Assembly: GCA_036365455.1 (NCBI GenBank)
Contig: JAWQUS010000022.1
Location: 4,836,001 to 4,900,000, forward strand
DNA: 64,000 bases
Direction of reading: 5' to 3'
DNA from: Macrosoma leucophasiata
Taxonomy: Eukaryota > Arthropoda > Insecta > Lepidoptera > Hedylidae
Shown: piece after piece, positions 31,135 through 42,228 of the stretch
How the letters are laid out: every line of letters begins with the position of its first letter
Numbering within the stretch: position 1 is the stretch's first letter
Notes under the pieces: generated by a model
Database searches by the model: none
Seen by the model: only the letters and a program-made list of their open reading frames with translations
What the model was told of the DNA's origin: nothing
Translations under genes and position numbers: made by a program

Positions 31135-31595
31135 ACTCAATATTTATTGCTTTCATTTGTTACAGTAGGTAATTACAATAATTATAATGGTGGTATATTA
31201 CATTTTTGTTAGAATGTCACAAATGAACCCTATTTGGGTATTGCAATCCGTTTAATGCAGTGAGAGCAAACCGATTCATTTTTAAGCATTTATATATTTA
31301 TATTTTTAGCCAGTCATCAGTGTTTTCAAAATATTCTGATAGTTTGTAGAAACATTTTTTGAGGAGATACTCTTTTAATATTTTAATAAAATTTGGGCTA
31401 TTTTTGGATTCTCTTATATTTCCTGGTAGTTTATTAAAAATTTTAACGCACATAGCATAAGGCCCTGAGTGATATATCTTAAGTTTAGAGGCGGGGATTT
31501 CTAACTTGTTTTTTTGGCGACTTTGATATCGTCGCGGTTGTTCGTCTCGCATATTGAAAGTTTCGGGATATTTTTTTACAAATTTTATTTTATAT
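31135..31595 (-). pseudogene. LINE pol C-terminal fragment (CR1/jockey-like)
   Basis: The minus-strand frame 31552-31298 ends in the typical LINE RT C-terminus: YHSGPYAMCVKIFNKLPGNI, NSPNFIKILKEYLLKKCFY and SEYFEN. The 3' UTR runs to about 31135 with a repeated CTCAATA end. No catalytic part. Confidence 0.7.
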
Positions 31596-31600
31596 TGACG

Positions 31601-31672
31601 CAGTCATCCATCCACATCGCATTCATGTGAACTGCACGGTTGTTTACCACCGTGGTATCATAAAAAAAAACA
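31601..31672 (+). repeat. SINE-B 3' fragment
   Basis: CACATCGCATTCATGTGAAC, GTTGTTTACCACC and an A-tail. Confidence 0.65.
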
Positions 31673-31682
31673 AATATACATC

Positions 31683-31768
31683 TCAAGTCTGCGAGCTGCT
31701 CAGGATCGGGGTAGTTTGGTGTGCTCAAAGAGAGGCTTGCGTTCAGCAGTGGACGGCCATACGCTGAT
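31683..31768 (+). pseudogene. RTE (QQWT family) short 3' fragment
   Basis: It matches 29588-29660 (TGCGAGCTGCTCAGGATCGG, GTTCAGCAGTGGACGG). Coding value is lost. Confidence 0.65.
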
Positions 31769-31794
31769 TATTAGGTTTTTCTATATTCAATGAA

Positions 31795-31889
31795 CGTGGC
31801 AAACAAGCTTGCAGCTCAAATTGATGTTTAGTAATGACTGCAAAATACAGATGCGTTACCACTCCTGAGGCCTAAGGTGTTATGCCTCT
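31795..31889 (-). repeat. SINE-B fragment
   Basis: GTGGCAAACAAGCTTGCAGC to CTAAGGTGTTATGCCTCT, with an internal deletion. Confidence 0.65.
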
Positions 31890-31897
31890 TTTTTATT

Positions 31898-32165
31898 AAC
31901 TGCCTCGGTAGCCTAGTGGTAGCAGGCCAATACTACTACGCTGATGCCCTGGGCTCGATTCCCGGGTACGGGCTTATCAGAGATAATGGTGTGAAGTCCT
32001 TTATCTCTGATTATATTGGGATTTTTCCACCTTCTGGAAATTAGTCCAACTCCAGTACCTCGAAGTTTGGTAATGTCCCCGGAGATGTCAACAGGCTGCA
32101 GTCATCACTTAACATCAATGTGAACTGCACTCTTGCTTGCCACTTTCATTAGGTACATAAACAAA
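31898..32165 (+). repeat. Chimeric SINE: SINE-C head joined to SINE-B tail
   Basis: It starts as SINE-C (GCCTCGGTAGCCTAGTGGTA, B box GGCTCGATTCCC). At about 32085, GGAGATGTCAACAGGCTGCA switches to SINE-B 3' sequence (CAGTCATCACTTAACATC) and a tail. The switch falls where both families have AGGCT. Confidence 0.75.
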
Positions 32166-32211
32166 ATCATATAACATTTACTTTTAACCACAATATTATA
32201 TTATATATTTT

Positions 32212-32420
32212 TGACGACCCGGTTAGTCCAGCGGTGTGAGATAACCGTTTGATTCGAAGGGTCGCGGGTTCGATCCCCGCACCAGGACAAATATTTGTAT
32301 TGCCTACAGATATTTGTTTCGGGTCTGGGTGTTTGTGTATGTGTTGTATGTGTACAACGGCACCCACGACACAGGTTTATACCTACTGTGGGGCTGTGAG
32401 TGTAAGAGTATTTAGTTTAT
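32212..32420 (+). repeat. SINE-A, full length
   Basis: The best copy: GACGACCCGGTTAGTCCAGC, intact A box (TAGTCCAGCGG) and B box (GGTTCGATCCC), then CGGGTCTGGGTGTTTGTG and the GGGGCTGTGAGTGTAAG end. Confidence 0.9.
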
Positions 32421-32905
32421 TTATTTTTTTATATACCATTCGGACAAAAGGGGATTCTACCCCAGTATACGGGTAGATGAAACACCGTTGATATCGGACC
32501 GAAGTTTTATAGAATATTAAAAAATTACAATAAACCATATCTGGTGTCCTCGAAAACCTCTAGAAAACCCGAAGTGAGGCCCCCAATTGTGTTTCAAGGG
32601 CCAAGATAAGGTGTTATTGAAAAATTCTCCACAAAATTCACCATTTATCTCTTGATTTTCAACAATGGAACGCTTGTAATGTGGTTTTGACGGTTATTGT
32701 TGAATTCTAACAGAAATATGAGAGCATTATGATTTTAAATTATTTTTTATGGTCGCTTACGGAAGGCTTTTAATTTCTTATCTATTGTATCATGACGGAA
32801 TGAAGACAGATTTTTTTTTAGAAAACCATAATTCCAAACCATAGAGCAACACGGGACACCGGCCGCGGTGGACAGGAGGGGAGTAGCCATAGCGTTTATT
32901 ACTTA
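32421..32905. other. No gene; one short dispersed motif
   Basis: 32843-32890 (ACCGGCCGCGG, GGAGGGGAGTAGCCATA) resembles 63680-63735. Nothing else is seen. Confidence 0.4.
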
Positions 32906-33050
32906 GGCTGAACGTGCCTATCTTTCTCTCTCTCGCTCGGAGCAAGAACGTGACACTTTTTCGTGCGTGCAGTCAACGTTCATCGATTTATAAGGCGTCA
33001 AAATGTTTCACCACTCGTAAAGAAAATTTATTATTTTTGGCTAACTATAA
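32906..33050 (+). repeat. Fragment of the long-TIR element
   Basis: 32945-33010 is the reverse complement of 52545-52615 (GAACGTGACACTTTTTCGTG, TCATCGATTTATAAGGCGT). Confidence 0.6.
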
Positions 33051-33051
33051 A

Positions 33052-33368
33052 ATACGTAACTTCACGCCTGTAATCCCCGAAGGGGTAGGCATAGGTAAAT
33101 CCATGCATTCAAGCATACATGCAAACACCCACGACTCGCCGGTTACGTTTTTGGCCCATGTAACAGGTGGCAAACCTGTTGCCATCTCCGGGCACATTAC
33201 TTAACTCCGAGGTACTGGGAAACTTCCAGAAAATGGAAAAATCCCAATAGAACCAGAGATAAAGGATTTTAAACCGTTATCTCTGATAGACCCCGACCCG
33301 GGAATCGAACCCAGGACCTCCAGCGTAATAGTAGTGGCCTGCTACCACTACGCCATTGAGGCAGAGAC
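33052..33368 (-). repeat. SINE-C, full length
   Basis: Same order as 28683-28987, from the TAACTTCACGCCTGTAATCC end to the GCCATTGAGGC head on the minus strand, with an intact B box. Confidence 0.85.
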
Positions 33369-33634
33369 TATAAAATGTAATACCTAAATTCAATTCATAC
33401 TCCCTACTCCCTTCCGGCCCGCCGCGGTCGATGGCCTGTATTGCTCCATGTTACAAACCACTAATAGAACTGCCTTTAGAGAGGATATGATGATACATTA
33501 TTATAAGAAGCCAATTGTACTTACGTATCTCTTAACTTATCGAGTTCATACCAGAGCTGGTAGCAGAAACTTACCTGTGAAAGATAAAAATATTTGTTAT
33601 ATACAATGGAAAAGAAAGGTAAAATTCATTATTA
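33369..33634. other. No gene recognised
   Basis: A 120-residue frame starting at 33448 continues into the RTE fragment and has no other domain. Confidence 0.35.
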
Positions 33635-33776
33635 TTCGAGTTCTGAATCGGTGTGCATGTATGAAAATATTGATGAAATTAGATGAGGCACGGGAGGTGT
33701 GTCAGGTCAGGACCGGGATATCTGGCGCTCCACACTCTCTGCCTACCCCGTTAGGGACCTGGCGGGCAGATACTTA
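33635..33776 (+). pseudogene. RTE (CATA family) C-terminal fragment
   Basis: It matches 24640-24750 (TCGGTGTGCATGTATGAA, GATGAGGCACGGGAGG, CCGTTAGGGACCTGGC) with a small duplication, GTCAGGTCAGGACC. Confidence 0.7.
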
Positions 33777-33786
33777 TTTTGATACT

Positions 33787-34090
33787 TTACTGGTGGTAGA
33801 GCTCCAGTGACGGAGCTCGCGGGCGTAGGCACCACCGCATTACCTAATATACTTGCCGCTAAATGGTAGTGTTCAACACTATCGTGTTCCGGTCAGGTGG
33901 TAATGTACGGCCCTGTAATTTCCGGCACAGAGGCATAAGACCTTAGGCCTCAGGAGTGGTAACGCATCTGCATTTTGACCTTGGTCTTTGTGTGGGTGTC
34001 TATAGGCTGCAGTCATCACTTAACATCAATGTGAACTGCATGCTTGTTTACCAATTCCATTACATAAAAAAAAAAAAAAAAAAAAAAAAG
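33787..34090 (+). repeat. SINE-B (Bm1-like), full length
   Basis: It runs from ACTGGTGGTAGAGCTCCAGT to a long poly-A tail at 34068-34089. In the reverse orientation the order of blocks resembles Bombyx Bm1. Confidence 0.88.
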
Positions 34091-34335
34091 ATACATTCAT
34101 GAATTATCATCACTACATAGTATAAAACAAAGTCGCCACCCGCTGTCAGTCTGTCCCTATGTTTGCTTACAGCTCTAAAACTATGCAATGAATTTTGATA
34201 ATTTGATGCAATTTTTTTAATAAATAGGGTGATTTAAACTTTTCATATTATTATGTAAAACACATGCCTATTAGAGCAGAGAAACACTGACAATTTTAAA
34301 GGTTTCTAATATGAGGTCGTAAAATATCAATATAA
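34091..34335. other. Spacer
   Basis: 34130-34205 resembles degraded LINE-tail sequence (AAGTCGCCACCCGCTGTC). No gene. Confidence 0.35.
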
Positions 34336-34465
34336 ATATATAAAGGTCATGAAAATCGAACCCGACGTTTCGGTCGCTTTTCAGCTTCCGTGGTCTCGGA
34401 CAGACGGAATTATTTTAGTTTAATATACTGGAGATAAATGCGAAAACTTGTTTTATTTCAATGAG
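34336..34465. repeat. Penelope-like 3' end with internal inversion
   Basis: 34350-34420 is the reverse complement of 30235-30275 (GACGTTTCGGTCGC, TTCAGCTTCCGTGGTCT). 34421-34465 matches 30290-30345 in direct orientation (ATTTTAGTTTAATATAC, GAGATAAATGC). Confidence 0.65.
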
Positions 34466-34511
34466 CGTAGCTCGCGAAAACCTAAGAACATAATATATTT
34501 ATGTAATAATT

Positions 34512-34798
34512 TTACTGGTGGTAGAGCTCCAGTGAAGGAGCTCGCGGGCTTAGGCACCACCGCATTACCTAATATACTTGCCGCTAAATGGTAGTGGTCA
34601 GCACTATCGTGTTCCGGTCAGGTGGTAATGTACGGCCCTGTAATTGCCGGCACAGAGGCATAACACCTTAGGCCTCAGGGGTGGTAACGCATCTGCATTC
34701 TGACCTTGATCTTTGTGTGGGTGTCTATAGGCTGCAGTCATCACTTAACATCAATGTGAACTGCATGCTTGTTTACCACTTCCACTACATAAAAAAAA
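34512..34798 (+). repeat. SINE-B, full length
   Basis: Head ACTGGTGGTAGAGCTCCAGT, tail CCACTACATAAAAAAA. Close to the 33787 copy. Confidence 0.87.
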
Positions 34799-35344
34799 TA
34801 GGTACTATCATATTATTAAGACCTCTGTATTAATCGCTATCTCATTCAAATATATTTTAATAAAGACCGTTTCAATACCTATAAAGTACTTTTCAAATTA
34901 TTAAAATCGGACGTGCCAATCAAGAGGTAATAAAGAATTTAAAAATGTCAATCTAGAATAAAAAAATAGGGCGAAAGTGGAGTGGAAAGGAGCGTCGCTA
35001 TTTGTGATATAGGTAGCCTCGCGGTTATTGTTAAATGCATCCGTGCGAAGCCGGGGCGCGCAGCTAGTCCTTTATAACAAAGCAGGTAATCCCACAATCC
35101 ATCCTACATAAAATGCCAGCGGAATAAAATTCAAATTAAATGTACACACGTATATTTGCTGATCGCAACGAACAGGATTTTTTTAACGTATCACATAACG
35201 ACATCATTCGATTCCAATTGAATACTTCCGATTGCGGTTTTGTTTGTATTCTCGAGTGATTGTCATTGATTTCTCGTGAGAATCGATTATTCTGTTGATT
35301 GTATGTTTGAGCCAATAAAATTTAACTGTTGGTAGAGTTCCAAT
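34799..35344. other. No gene; CCCGCG-type tail near 35030-35070
   Basis: A reverse-strand LINE-tail motif (CCGTGCGAAGCCGGGGCGCG, CAGCTAGT) is at 35039-35069. The rest is AT-rich. Confidence 0.4.
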
Positions 35345-35466
35345 GTTTTTTTTTATGTAATGGTAGTGGTAAATAAGCATGGAGTTCAGATTGATGTTAA
35401 GTGATGACTGCAGCCTATAGACACCCACATAAAGACCAAGTTCAAAACGCAGATGCATTACCACTC
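35345..35466 (-). repeat. SINE-B partial
   Basis: It begins at the poly-T side and ends abruptly at ACCACTCTC, where repeat R begins. Confidence 0.75.
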
Positions 35467-35853
35467 TCTCAACTCAATGGCAACACTTGCGTCCCACTGC
35501 TGGGCACGAGTCTCTCCCCTTCTTGGGAGGAGGCCTGGAGCTTACTCCACCACGCTGCTCCAATGCTGGTTGGTGGAGACAAGGTTTAGTGGCCAACCCG
35601 CTGTCGGGTATTTTCAAACCGGGCCTGTTTTCAAATCAAGCCTTATAATCCGACAGCGGCTTATAAGGCCTCCGACAAGGTTTAACGACTGCTATCTATC
35701 GATAGCAGTCGGGACCGACGGCTTAACGTGCCCTGCAAAGCACGGAAACGTGCATTTAATTTGCCACTAGCGGTCACCCATCACAACCGACCGCGCCCGT
35801 ATCGCTTAACCAAGTAGATCGCGTATGATCTACACCAGCCGCGGGGCCATGCG
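35467..35853 (-). repeat. Repeat R with a 30-40 bp internal duplication
   Basis: It runs from CGTCCCACTGCTGGGCACGA to GCCGCGGGGCCATGCGCGC. Near 35620-35660 a piece of the CCGACAGCGG region appears twice. Confidence 0.8.
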
Positions 35854-36067
35854 CGCTCCCATATTCTTCTATTGTAAATCAATTAGTCGTGTGTATTAAT
35901 TAAAATCATATCACGCCCAATCTAAACTCGATCAAATACACACGTACCAGTAATTAACCGTTATGCAAACGAGTTACAACATATTTGAACAAGCCGTAAT
36001 TACTACAGCTATCAGATTTCCAACCAAATTGATTACCAATTAGTTTACTTTCACCGGGTATCTGCCT
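35854..36067. other. Spacer
   Basis: No feature recognised. Confidence 0.3.
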
Positions 36068-36662
36068 TTTTAGGGTTCCGAAGTTAACAAGGAACCCTTA
36101 TAGTTTCGCCATGTCCGTCTGTCTGTCTGTCTGTCTGTCCGTCCTCGGTTTAGCGCAAAAACTATTGGTACATAAGACTTGAAATTTGACACAAGTATAC
36201 ACCTTAATCACGCCGGCGAAGTTGTGGAATAAAGCCAAAAAAATAAATTGTTTAGGGTAGCGCCCCTACATGTGACGCGCGGATAATTTTTTTTTTCGTT
36301 TTCTATATAGTGTGGGATATGTCTTTCAAAAATGTTAGGGACGTGCAAATATCAATTTTCGATTTAATTAACTGTTCGTGACTTATTATGCTTTAAAGTG
36401 CCAATTTTCGGTAGATTCAAGTGTCCCCCCTCTCTACCAACTAAACGGTTGTTGTTAAAAATTCAAACGTTATGGTAATACCAGCTTTATATAACGAAAT
36501 TAAAAGAATAATAGTCGAATAAATGTAATATTCGAAATTTTGAACAACTCTACAACTCCATAGAAAATATTTTTTTTTTTTTCATTGCATTAATCAAACT
36601 TAAAAACTACGGAAACCTACACTGCGCGTGGCCCGACACGCACTTGACCGGTTTTTTTTTAT
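36068..36662 (+). repeat. Common insect repeat with GGGTTCCG start and (GTCT)n block
   Basis: It runs from TTAGGGTTCCGAAGTTAACA and GGAACCCTTATAGTTTCGCC through (TGTC)n. It ends TGCGCGTGGCCCGACACGCA, then CTTGACCGGTTTTTTTTT. I recognise both ends as a repeat family widespread in insect genomes. The class is uncertain and no ORF is present. Confidence 0.65.
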
Positions 36663-37182
36663 GGCTGATTTTTATATACGTAGAATAATAATCTGAAGTC
36701 ATATAAAAAAATCAGACTCTTTCCATGGGCCAGAACTTTTGTCAGACGCTTTAAAGTTCCACAAAATACAAATAAACTGAATTTATTTTTAAATTGGCGT
36801 TCTGGCCACGTGTCCGTCTTACGCATTTTCGATCAGGGTCACGTGTTTTGACGCGAGTTTAAAATTTTGTAGAAATCACAAAAAGTGCAAGGCGTTGCTA
36901 AAAAGATTTCCTCTCAAACACCATTTACAACTTGGGTATTGAAACCGATGACGCAGGGTAGTAATAGTAGCTTAATACCACTACGCTTCTGTTCCATTTC
37001 ATATTAACATAGTTAATCATACCGCGGTATCGGAAATAGTTCTACAGCAGTTTCAAGGCAATTTATATGATAATTTGACATGAGAATTCAACCGTGAAAT
37101 TCACAATATTAAAATGAATGATTAACGTTTATAGGAAAATTTATTTATTTATACTTCTATGCAGATATGTGGCATACCATTT
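36663..37182. other. No gene recognised
   Basis: AT-rich, no repeat match found. Confidence 0.3.
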
Positions 37183-37340
37183 CGCCACCCCTGATACCCT
37201 AGTCGTCTCTCTGGAAGTTATTACGGGGCCATACATTACCATCTAACCGGAACACGATAGTGCTGAACACTACTATTTGGCGACAGATAGATTAGGCAAT
37301 TCTCGAGTTCTTATACTGGCACCCTATCACCAGTAAAACT
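37183..37340 (-). repeat. SINE-B partial, older subfamily
   Basis: GTCTCTCTGGAAGTTATTAC, CGGAACACGATAGTGCTGAA and the CACCAGTAAA head. Confidence 0.7.
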
Positions 37341-37407
37341 CCATTCAAATTCAATCCAAACCTTTTTTTCGTAAAAAATATTTAAACAAGTGTACAAATA
37401 TATAGTA

Positions 37408-37672
37408 ATTGCCTCAGCAGCCTAGTGGTAGGAGGCCACTACTTCTACGCTGGTTCGATTCCCGGGTAGGGGCTGTCAGAGATAATGGTGTAAAGTCCTT
37501 TATCACAATACCTCAAAGTTTGGTAATGTGCCCTAGAGTGTCAACAGGCTCGCCACCTGTTACTCGTACATGGGCCAAAACGTAACCGGCGAACCGTGGG
37601 TGTTTGCATGTATGCTTTAATTACCTCAGCCTACACCTTCGGGGATTATAAGCGTGAAGTGACGTTTTTTTA
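37408..37672 (+). repeat. SINE-C with internal deletion
   Basis: Head GCCTCAGCAGCCTAGTGGTA, B box GGTTCGATTCCC, end CCTTCGGGGATTATAAGCG. About 40 bp of the middle is missing near 37504. Confidence 0.8.
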
Positions 37673-37845
37673 CAAATATATCCATACATTTAATGAAGCC
37701 ATTTCGGGATTTTTTTATCATAGAAACCCCAAAAATACTTTCATTTGAAGTAATACGTAAAAAATACTTATCAAGATTATTATCTACTTTTATATGTTAG
37801 GGGGGGGTAAAAGAGATGTGCGTAATCTTATAGAATTATCGATAT
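37673..37845. other. Spacer
   Basis: AT-rich with a G8 run at 37801. No feature recognised. Confidence 0.3.
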
Positions 37846-38150
37846 CTATACAAATAAATAAAATTGGAGTGTCTGTTTGTAATATAAAAATAACCGCTTT
37901 TTACTAAATGCATATGAATACACTGTACATATACCAAAACAACATTTTTTCAATTTTTGTCTGTCTGTCTGTTTGTCTGTGCCAATCTCGGGAACGGCTT
38001 TACCAATTTTGCAGGGACTTTCACTTGCAGATAGCTTATGTAATAAGGAGTAACTTAGGCTACTTTGATACTAGCTGCACCCACGACTTCGTCCGGATAG
38101 ATACTGAACAATCATAAATTTTCACGCGGACGAAGTTGCGGGTGCAGCCA
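37846..38150 (+). repeat. Dispersed tail repeat ending in an inverted CCCGCG pair
   Basis: It matches 49110-49340 in order (AATTGGAGTGTCTGTTTGTA, CATATACCAAAACAACATTT, TAAGGAGTAACTTAGGCTAC). The end holds CTGCACCCACGACTTCGTCC followed by its near-complement GGACGAAGTTGCGGGTGCAG. Confidence 0.6.
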
Positions 38151-38663
38151 GAAATAAAATATCATGTAGTCAGAAATAAAATATCTAGTGGCAACCGTAG
38201 TGTATTGCTTTTACCTTTTCGATTTTATCAAAGAGGGATGGCAGAGGTCAATAAAGTTGCTGTATCTTCATAATTTTAAGTATATATAAAATAGAAATAC
38301 CTTTTACCTTTAAAGTCGAGTCATATAAATATGTCACAAGCGAAGTAACATTCTCAATACAATCACCTACATACACTCTTTCATTAAAAATTTGATCAAA
38401 AACATTTAAAATGAGACCTCGAAGTAATTTTGTTACAGTATTTAATTTTGATGGTAAAACCTTCAATATTTTTATACCTCCTAATTTTTATATCTTTGAC
38501 CTTTATAAAAATATTAAGGAAAATGAAAAGAAAAATTCGAACTTCGTCAGGACTTTATCTTGTTCCGACCTTTGTTTAATGCGATGAATACTTTACTGAG
38601 ATATTTATTGACTCATATTCTTCCCGGGTTAAGTTTATTTGTATCGATAAGAACCTATTTAAT
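38151..38663. other. No gene recognised
   Basis: A reverse frame of 72 residues has no domain. Confidence 0.35.
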
Positions 38664-38846
38664 GTTTTTTTATGTAATGGAAGTGGCAAACAAGCATTCA
38701 GTTCACATTGATGTTAGTTGATGACTGCAGCCTATAGACACCCACACAAAGACCAAGGTCAAAATGCAGATGCGTTACCAAGTATATTAGGTAATCGGTG
38801 ATGGCTACGCCCGCGAGCTCCGTCACTGGAGCTCTCCTACCATTGG
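38664..38846 (-). repeat. SINE-B with internal deletion
   Basis: GCAGATGCGTTACCA is joined directly to AGTATATTAGGTAAT, removing about 100 bp. Confidence 0.75.
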
Positions 38847-39003
38847 AGGTACTTGGAGAATCAACACTGTAACCAAACGCTCATTCCTACGTACCTATTG
38901 GTATGCATTTTAACTCCTAACCACTGAACTAAAAATGAAAAATGGAATAAATCAGTACAACCTAAATGGAAAGTTTTAATTAATATAAATATTTAGATGT
39001 CCT
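38847..39003. other. Spacer
   Basis: No feature recognised. Confidence 0.3.
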
Positions 39004-39360
39004 TGAAGCGCGCATGGCCCCGCGGCTGGTGTAGATCGGAAGCGATCTACTCGGTTAAGCGATACAGGCGCAGTCGGGTGTGTGATGGGTGTCCGCTAGT
39101 GGCAAATTAAAATGCGCGTTTCCGTGCTTTGCAGGGCACGTTAAGCCGTCGGTCCCGGTTGCTATCGATAGATAGCAGTTGTTGAACCTTGTCGGAGGCC
39201 TTAAGGGCTTGAAAACATCCGACAACGGATTGGCCACTAACCCTTATCTCCACCAATCCGCATTGGAGCAGCGTGGTGGAGTAAGCTCCCGGCCTACTCC
39301 CAAGAAGGGGAGAGACTCGAGCCCAGCAGTGGGACGTATCAAGGGTTGCCGTTATTATTT
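39004..39360 (+). repeat. Repeat R, full length
   Basis: It runs from GAAGCGCGCATGGCCCCGCG to CCCAGCAGTGGGACGTATC, then AAGGGTTGCCGTTATTATTT. Confidence 0.85.
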
Positions 39361-39838
39361 ATTTATAGATGTCCTTAGTACCATTATCTCGCATGATAAT
39401 ATGATGTTTTTTTAATGTACCTATGTTGGTCACTTGTCTTTAGACGGCACTAGTCTACTTTACCGGGCAATCGGCGACGGCAGAGGGCGCTCTTAGCCTG
39501 GCTGGGAGCAACGCCTGGGAGCTAAGGGACCCTGTGGATCCGAACCTCAGCTTAGGGCGTTGCGGATAGACTCAAATGTATCGATAAAAATAACATCCCA
39601 TCCACATACAGCGCATCCCTACTTCGTACTGTAATAAGGCTTTGCTTACAATTCCGAAAAATTGCGCGTAGCATTTTATTGGTTGTATAAGGCCGCGTTT
39701 ACACTGCCGATTACGTGGTGTTGGGTGTTGAGGAATTGGAGCTATATGTACCTTATGCCTTAGAAATGTTTGGGGACAATTTTATATATGAGTCTTTATA
39801 TCAATTTTAAGAGATAACATTATTGTTTGGTTTATGTA
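39361..39838. other. No gene; short motif shared with 51660
   Basis: 39438-39490, on the minus strand, resembles 51660-51712 (CCGGTAAAGTAGACTAG and flanks). Otherwise nothing. Confidence 0.35.
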
Positions 39839-40256
39839 ATTAGTTCCTGTTAGATGGTAACGTATGGCCCCGTAATAACTGTTACAGAGACATGACAACT
39901 TTACTGATGGTAGAGGTCCAGTGATGGAGCTCACGAGCGCAGGCACCACCGCATTACCTTATATACTTACCGCTAAATGGTAGTGTTCAGTACTTAACAT
40001 TTATTTTATATGGTAGAATTAATCATTACCAAAACATATTTATTCACAAAATTCCTCAAGGAACACCTAGAGTGTTAATACCGTGTTCCGGTCAGGTGGT
40101 AATGTACGGCCCTGTAATTTCCGCCACAGAAACATAAGTCTTTAGGCCTCAGGAGTGGTAATGCATCTGCATTTTGACCTTGGTCTTTGTGTGTCTATAG
40201 GCTGCAGTCACTTAACATCAATGTGAACTGTATGCTTGTTTGCCACTTCCATACAA
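39839..40256 (+). repeat. SINE-B copies, one with an insertion of about 85 bp
   Basis: 39841-39899 is an older fragment. From 39900 a second copy begins (TTTACTGATGGTAGAGGTCC). Between GTAGTGTTCAGTACTTA near 40000 and CCGTGTTCCGGTCAGG at 40081 lies unrelated AT-rich DNA. Confidence 0.7.
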
Positions 40257-40310
40257 TAAAAATATGGTCTCAGGGGTGGCAACACATCAGCATTTAGATC
40301 TCTGGTTTTT
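40257..40310 (+). repeat. SINE-B piece left of the LINE insertion
   Basis: It ends TCTGGTTTTT at 40301-40310, and the same 10 bases resume the SINE at 41857-41866. Confidence 0.85.
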
Positions 40311-41635
40311 CAAGCAATCAAAACAAATATTAGCCCAAAAAACTGTCCATATAAATGTCCATCAGCAAAGCTTTCGTGAAATTGACAACTCTAATAAATG
40401 CTGCATTTAGACTAAGATATGTACCTGATTTGTGGAAAGTGGCAGATGTAATAATGATAGCAAAGCCTGGCAAGCCACCTCATGAAGCAACATCGTATAC
40501 ACCAATTTCCCTATTGCCGGTTATTTCAAAACTGTTCGAGAAACTTCTTGTAAGACGTTTGAAACCACAACTGGATGCCAAAAACCTTATTCCTGAGCAC
40601 CAGTTTTAATTCAGAGAAAAACATTCTACTATAGACCAAGTACAAAGGATAACAAGTGTCATTGAAAAAACACTAGAAGACAAGAAAGTTTGTGCAACAG
40701 TATTTTTAGATGTGGCACAAGCTTTTGATAAAGTCTGACATGAAGGTCTTATTTATAAAGTCAGAACTATGTTGCCTATACAATTCGGAGACATATTAGA
40801 ATTATATATAACAAACAGAGCTTTTAGAGTAAGACAAGAAAATGCTTATTCTGAACTCAAAGAAATAAAAGCTGGGGTGCCACAAGGTAGTGTTTTAGGT
40901 CCGGTCCTGTACCTATTATACACATGCGATATCCCAAATTTAGAGAATAATATAATTTCTACCTTCGCTGATGACACTGCTATAATGGCCACAGGCCAAA
41001 GTCACGAAGAAGCAGGAGAAGAAGTTCAAGAGGCTCTTAATGTTGTACATAACTGGACTAAAAACTGGCGCATCCAGCTAAATGAAACGAAGTCGATCCA
41101 TATCGACTTCACTAACAAAAGACCACAATATCACCCGTTATATATTAATGGAAAACAAATACCATATGCGAACACAGCTAAATACCTAGGTATGACGCTT
41201 GACGCTAAGTTGCGCTGGAAAGCTCACGTCAAGAAGAAGCGCGAAGAGCTAGGTATTCTCTATAATAAGATGTATTGGCTTCTCGGAAGATACTCTCCGC
41301 TATCAATACACAATAAAATATTATTGTATAAGCAAGCCCTCATGCCAGTATGGACTAATGGTATTCAGCTGTGGGGTTGTGCCAAAAAGAGTAATTTACA
41401 AATAATACAAAGATTCCAGAATAAAGTGCTCAGAGACATTGTAAATGCATCCTGGTATGTACGCAATAACGATCTTCATCGGGACCTGAAAATGGATTTG
41501 GTAGATAACGTTATCAGTAGATACGCCGAAGCTCATGAAAAAAGGCTTCAGCATCATGTGAATATTGAGGCTATCCAGCTCCTCGACAACACAAACCTAG
41601 TGAGAAGACTTAAGAGAAATAAACCTTTTGAGTAG
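40311..41635 (+). pseudogene. Jockey-type LINE pol, 5'-truncated, two in-frame stops
   Basis: A single frame from 40355 to 41635, broken by TAA at 40607-40609 and TGA at 40736-40738. Visible RT motifs are PISLLPVISKLFEKL, the FLDVAQAFDKV catalytic segment just before the second stop, KAGVPQGSVLGP, and FADD in ISTFADDTAIM, followed by the thumb and ASWYVRNNDLHRDL. The endonuclease and N-terminal RT are missing. The family differs from the element at 1-2405 but is in the same clade. It is non-functional, with light decay. Confidence 0.9.
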
Positions 41636-41856
41636 GTGTAGTGTTAAGACAACATTAGTGTAAGTGACTTATTTTGCATAATCACACGAACAAAGTGACT
41701 TCCCCTTAAGACATACTAAGCAAGTGCCAGTGGACATTTAAAAATAATTTTATTAGAAGTTTAAGTTAACATAAAATTGCTTATTAGTCTTTAAGGCTAG
41801 ATTGTAATTTTAATAAGGTTCAAAACGAGGACTTTACTTTATTAAAAAAAAAGACT
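41636..41856 (+). other. 3' UTR and A-tail of the jockey copy
   Basis: Unstructured AT-rich sequence ending in A9 at 41844-41852, just before the second copy of the target duplication. Confidence 0.75.
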
Positions 41857-41940
41857 TCTGGTTTTTGTGTAGATGTCTATGGGCTGCAGACGCTGCAGTC
41901 ATCATTTAAAATCCCTGTGAAATGCATCTACGTTTCTTCA
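41857..41940 (+). repeat. SINE-B piece right of the LINE insertion
   Basis: TCTGGTTTTTGTGTAGATGT, then the duplicated CTGCAGACGCTGCAGTCATC, ending near AAATGCAT. Confidence 0.8.
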
Positions 41941-42228
41941 AAAAAGAGCCAAAATTATTCGAATTCTCTGCCCTAAGGTGGATGTGCAATATATCTCACT
42001 GCGTCTACCTCTCATACATTGAACCGCACTGAAACCCACAGGGTTTCACCAAGGTTTGTACAAGCTAAAACAACATTTAATTAATTACCTTGTCAAATTA
42101 ACTGAAAGGCAGCCACTTACAATCAAGCGTGTAAATACTTGATACACGGAGAATGGTAAGGTTAAAAAAATAAGAAAAAATAGTTTCTCATTTGTTGATG
42201 AAAAATTTTCATTCGCTAAAAGGGTTTT
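41941..42228. other. No gene recognised
   Basis: Mixed composition, no match. Confidence 0.3.

Noticed and set aside
32212..32285. Functional tRNA gene
   Set aside because: A and B boxes are good, but the head is fused to a repeated body and recurs at several sites, so it is a SINE head. The same applies to 28970, 31900, 37410 and 54740.
35866..36060. Host promoter or exon
   Set aside because: No ORF, splice signal or conserved motif could be supported.
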